This document shows positions 59,706 to 64,000 of a stretch of 64,000 nt of DNA, piece by piece. Both the position numbers and the translations under genes were made by a program. Position 1 is the first letter of the stretch; every line of letters begins with the position of its first letter. Below the pieces are notes generated by a model. That model was not told the DNA's origin. It worked only from the letters and a program-made list of their open reading frames with translations, and did no database searches. This DNA comes from Juglans regia (lineage: Eukaryota > Streptophyta > Magnoliopsida > Fagales > Juglandaceae): assembly GCF_001411555.2 (NCBI RefSeq), contig NC_049904.1, positions 32,067,370-32,131,369 of the forward strand, written 5' to 3'.

Positions 59706-59743
<38 letters not shown>

Positions 59744-62700
59744 GTCTTGTCCCATCCCTTTCTTTGCATTTATACGGAGGATTTATATAATTTATATTCG
59801 AAGATGTGTCAACGTAGAGTGGGGTTAGAGACCCACAAAAATTACCATAAAAAATATTTATTTATTTAATACAAACATCGAAGATTATTGTTCGGCTAGA
59901 GAGGCCCTTGCGTCCATCTACTCTAATCTCTTGACACGTATTAGACCCCAATTCCATTGGTGTTTTATGTGATGTGTAAGTAACCTTATGAAAATCAAAT
60001 TTATAAGTTAAAAAAAAAAAAAAAAAATAGGATAAGACAAGGATAGCCGGACATTACCGAACCTTCATTTTTTTTTTCCCTATGCTTTAATCAATCAAAA
60101 TGGAGTAATCATTGGACAATTCAGGTGTGTTGAATCTGTTTTGTAAATTTGCTTGTAGGATTGGTAACAAGTTTTATGAAGACAATTTAATATCCAAAAA
60201 ATAAATATAGATGAAAATACTATAAGGATAGACAGCTTGATGTATACTTTATTGATGGAGCCCTCTTCGTTAAAACCTTTAATTACATGCAATTTACACC
60301 AAATATTGGACAATTAATATCATATTTTTCTTTATTGGTATTGGATATTCGACAAAAAATAGACAATTAATGCTGACCAATTCGTGTGACAGCGATGATG
60401 AAAGATTTATTGCAACCACACTTCAAATAATTTAACAAGAAATTTCAAGATCCATTGTTCTTAATAAAATCAGACGTTACTATTGAACTACGGAATAATG
60501 TTAAGCAACCGTTTAGATAATGAGATGAAATAGTTTATAAATAATAATAAAATTATTAGTTAAAATTAGCTTATATGAGAGTATTCTCATTGGCTTGGAT
60601 AAATCCATCTTTAAAATTTAGCTTATATCACATTGTTTTACATTTGTTTGTTCTATTTAAATTCAATTACCACATTGAATTATTCATTCATTCTCTATAT
60701 AATAATAAAATATAATTAATTTAATAATTTTTTTATTTAATTTATTTTTATCACATTTTGTAGCTCTACCAATTAAATATTAATAATAATTCTATTCTAA
60801 TTAAGTTAATATTAAAAAAATCATATTTTCAAAAGTCATTTAATGCTAATAACAAAAAAATATTTGATTAAACTCATCTAAATTTCTTAATTACAAACCA
60901 AATGGTATTTTTGTTTTGAGTGAGAAACTAATATTTTAATGTTTATTTGGAGTGAAAAATTAGTATTTTAATATTTAACAAATCAATTGTAATTCTCTAT
61001 TTTTGACCAACCACTGTAGTAAAAATTTAAATTATTTTAGACTTATCTAATTCAATATGAGATATTTTTTATATCAATTATGTAAATTTTAACCAACCTT
61101 CTCATTTGACCAAACCAATAAAAATGCTATGAGACCTCATCTCTATATCCAAACGGATCTAAATATAATTATAGAGTTTATAAATCTCCAATATTCTATT
61201 TAAAAAATAAAATCTATCGTTAATATTTTTTTTTCTTTTTATGTATATTCAAATTCTTCAATTATTTCTTTAATATAAATTGCGGACATCCTAAAAATAC
61301 AAATTTCGTTTATGTTTAAGATCTACCGAATCTGGGTAGTACACCTCGCTCTGCGTGTAGCCGCACCTAAACGAGGATAGATTTACTAGCGGAGTGGGAG
61401 ATTCTCGTTATCTCTCTCACGCACAAACACATATAGACATAGGGCTACAGCTAGGAGTCGATTTGCCGTGCTTTTGCTGCATCAGTCGGCAAGGCCCCGC
61501 AACGGCAAGTTTCCCGCGGGTGAGAAAAGCCGTGCATTCAGTACTCGAGCTACAAAGTTACAAACCAACTAGCCCTTTCTCTCATTTACTGCTCCCCCTC
61601 TGTCTCTCTCTGTCTCTCTCCCTCTCTTAGCATGAGCCATGAGGTGCAGTAGCCATGGAAGTAGTAGCTCCCATGAGCTTCAAACTTTGAACGACGCTAT
61701 ATTTCTATTATTCATGAATCATGACCCTATATATATAAATGTATATAACTAAATGCAGAAATATATATAGATATATGTAGGGTTCGTTGAGTATCTTCTT
61801 TGACTGGTCTTATAATATATACGTAGGCTTATGGAAGCAAAAGCAGCTGGGGAATTGGTACGAACAGATTTGATGACGAAGAAGATGAAGATGAAGATAA
61901 TTCAACAAGCTGCATCTGATACTTCATAACAGGAATAACTTGGGGTTGTGCGTGAAGTACCATGCAGGCTGTAATATTATCAAACGAATGGAATCGTTCA
62001 CTTCCCTAGGGCTAAGAAACAAGGAGTCGTCAACAAAGCCAAATTAAGGACGACGATCCATCTGTGTGTAGATCATATGGAGCTACGTACAAAAGTACCA
62101 TAAATATTGCTACCAGTGACTTGCTGTCTGCTGACTACTGCCGACTAGAAACTATAAATTAAATTAAAGCACCGGAAAACACATTTCCAAACGAATCACA
62201 TTCTATAATATCTATATAAGTATTATGGGCATATTTTATAAAAATAAATTTATAAATTAACTTAATTTTATTATGTAATTCATTAAATTAACATTACGAT
62301 GAAAATAACTTTATATGTATTTAGTGGTGGACTCACAATGTCCTTAAGGCCCCCAATTTTTTTTTTGAAAATTCAAAACACCCCCTAAATTTTAGTTATA
62401 ATTCTATAAATATAGAAAACGACCCTCCAAAAATTTATAATCCCCTTATATTCTTTAAAAATTTTCTCAATTTTCAATATATCTATAAATGCCTCTCTCC
62501 ACTTTGTTTTCTATAGTCCCAGAATCTTGTATAATTTTTATATATTATCTATTTTTAAGGATGTGTCTTCGCCAAAATTAAATTAAAACTAAGTTTATGA
62601 TAAATAATAAACTTATTAATATGGTTCCCAAAATTTTTTGTTATACAATATTGAGTTTCTTAATATGAAATCTAAAATAAAAATACAAGAAAAATTATTA

Positions 62701-63381
62701 AAGGTTGATAATTTCTATGGAAAATAATTGAGCAAGAAAACACTTATTTAAGGTTTCAATTATAGTATTATGCGTTTAATGTAACAATAAATTATTTAGA
62801 TTTTACATTAAACTTTATAAACTAGCGTCAAAAAGCTGATCACATGATAGTTTATATGAAGAACATAAATTCAAGTATTTCATGGAACATTATCCTCAAA
62901 AATCTAAAACATATATATATATTTTTATAAGTAAAAAAAATCTGAAACATGTGGGGAAATAGGAATTCTCTTTTTTTAGAATTTTATTTCTTTGTGTATG
63001 TAACAAATTATTGAGATCTAATTTTATATATAGTTATATTTTAAAAATATTTTAATCTCTTTTTATTTTACAATCATACGGTATAAAAAAAATAGGAAAA
63101 TTCTTTAGTTATAAAATGATTATATAAAAGTAAACTATAAACTTATGTGACTTGATATGATGTGTCAGATTGTCACATTATTTTTATTATAAAGTATATC
63201 TAACATATCTCATGTAGCTCCCTTAATTTGTAAATTTTATTTTATATAATCTATTTGTATATGTAGCAATCTCTCAATAAATAATATAAAATCTATAATC
63301 TTTTTACTGTCGCATATGGGGAAATAGAAATTCTTCCGAAGTCAGAACACATCCACCAAAACAAGTTAGCTAGCTAAGGTA

Positions 63382-63413
<32 letters not shown>

Positions 63414-64000
63414 GGCAATGTGTATATATAGATTTTGGGTCATCTATTAATTCTATCATAGATTTTACTTGGAAACTTCATGTTATTATTTCAGAAAATA
63501 AAAAGAAAAGAAAAGTTTTTTTGGACACATTATAAGTTGTAACTCCTAACAACTTCTGACCGTCCTTCGAACGGTGACGTAATTAAGGCAGTTAATATTG
63601 ACTATGCTTTTCAGATCATTATTCTTTAATATATTATGTCATTTATTTTCAGGGAAATTAAACTGACGGGGCTTTTAAAATTTGTTTTGTTTATATATAG
63701 AGAAACGACCTATAAATGTGGTGGAAATTTAAATTACGTGGTACAGTCTCTTAAAACCACTCGACTAGCATTGATTTACACACTCTATTTTATTTAAAAT
63801 TTAATAAATTCAACAATATGTCATATATAACATGGACTTTGCTAATGAACAGTACGACGTGTGTATATATCAAGAGAAATGTTTTGACTACAAAAGAATT
63901 TTACAAAAATAAACAAACGTGACATGATATATATAGTATGTCATATTATAAAATTACTTTAACGAATCACATTCAATCAAGTTAGTTTGCAGATTTATTT
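56960..64000. other. AT-rich spacer right of the bHLH gene
   Basis: No gene recognised. 56960-57420 probably holds the bHLH promoter and 5' UTR (GA-rich on the minus strand). It contains microsatellites at 59472-59505, 59710-59737 and 63383-63413, a foldback (59506-59712) and weak Tourist-like traces (~60510, ~61150). The stretch ~61320-62110 is GC-richer and non-repetitive with no long frame; it could be a promoter or a non-coding transcript, but nothing decides this. Confidence 0.45.
59506..59712. mobile_element. Foldback element inserted within an AT microsatellite
   Basis: CCATTTGACCGCTGGTCAAA on the left and CCAGCGGTCAAAATGG on the right are complementary, around a ~150-bp AT core containing AACTTAATGATTAAGAAAGT. 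(AT)n lies directly on both sides (59472-59505 and 59710-59737), as expected if it inserted at TA in a single tract. Confidence 0.65.

Noticed and set aside
61320..62110. GC-richer stretch considered as a microRNA precursor or gene
   Set aside because: No known mature microRNA sequence recognised, no long stem seen by eye and no long frame.
1..64000. tRNA/rRNA genes, organelle-derived inserts, CRISPR arrays, bacterial-type operons
   Set aside because: No tRNA B-box with matching cloverleaf, no rRNA motif, no plastid or mitochondrial gene sequence recognised; CRISPR and operons do not apply to plant nuclear DNA.

Overview
This is plant nuclear DNA: AT-rich, multi-exon GT-AG genes, very long AT-rich spacers, many short foldback elements and one decayed Ty3/gypsy element. 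The proteins are eudicot-type. The abundant Tourist-like family with a GTTTGGAT-type end and ATGAGATGAG-type arms suggests Fagales, probably the walnut/hickory family (Juglandaceae); this is an inference from recall, not a search.

Layout: (1) 77-3240, minus: a DnaJ (ATJ6/DNAJC9-type) chaperone gene that runs off the left edge. (2) 4690-10271 and 16736-22335: two copies of one ~5.6 kb segment, each holding an intact 172-residue A20/AN1 stress-associated zinc-finger gene. Between them lies a broken Tat/Retand-like retrotransposon (10272-16680) with a ~42-bp tandem array and an antisense ORF. (3) 22336-27146: gene-poor spacer with foldback elements. (4) 27147-30115, plus: an LRR receptor-like pseudokinase gene (At5g06940 type), cut in two at its transmembrane segment by a ~40-bp tandem duplication. 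(5) 31628-35277, minus, with a 5'-UTR exon near 37.3 kb: a gar2-related coiled-coil protein. (6) 37.4-45.4 kb: spacer with foldback elements and a probable small LTR element. (7) 45496-45852, minus: the ESSS/NDUFB11-like complex I subunit. (8) 46867-50384, minus: a GH28 polygalacturonase-like gene whose first intron holds an antisense LINE fragment, which itself carries a 52-bp inverted copy of the gene's own exon 2. (9) 52678-56914, minus: a bHLH48/60-type transcription factor with a possible alternative last exon. (10) 57-64 kb: AT-rich spacer with microsatellites and a foldback element; no gene recognised.

The gene order matches what I recall of two Arabidopsis paralogous blocks: At5g06910-At5g06940 (DnaJ, gar2-related, LRR pseudokinase) and At3g57780-At3g57800 (gar2-related, ESSS, pectin-lyase-like, bHLH60). 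The window therefore looks like a less fractionated ancestral block. The genes do not form a pathway; they are unlinked housekeeping, stress, cell-wall and regulatory functions held together by synteny. Exon coordinates were worked out by hand from splice consensus and reading-frame continuity.
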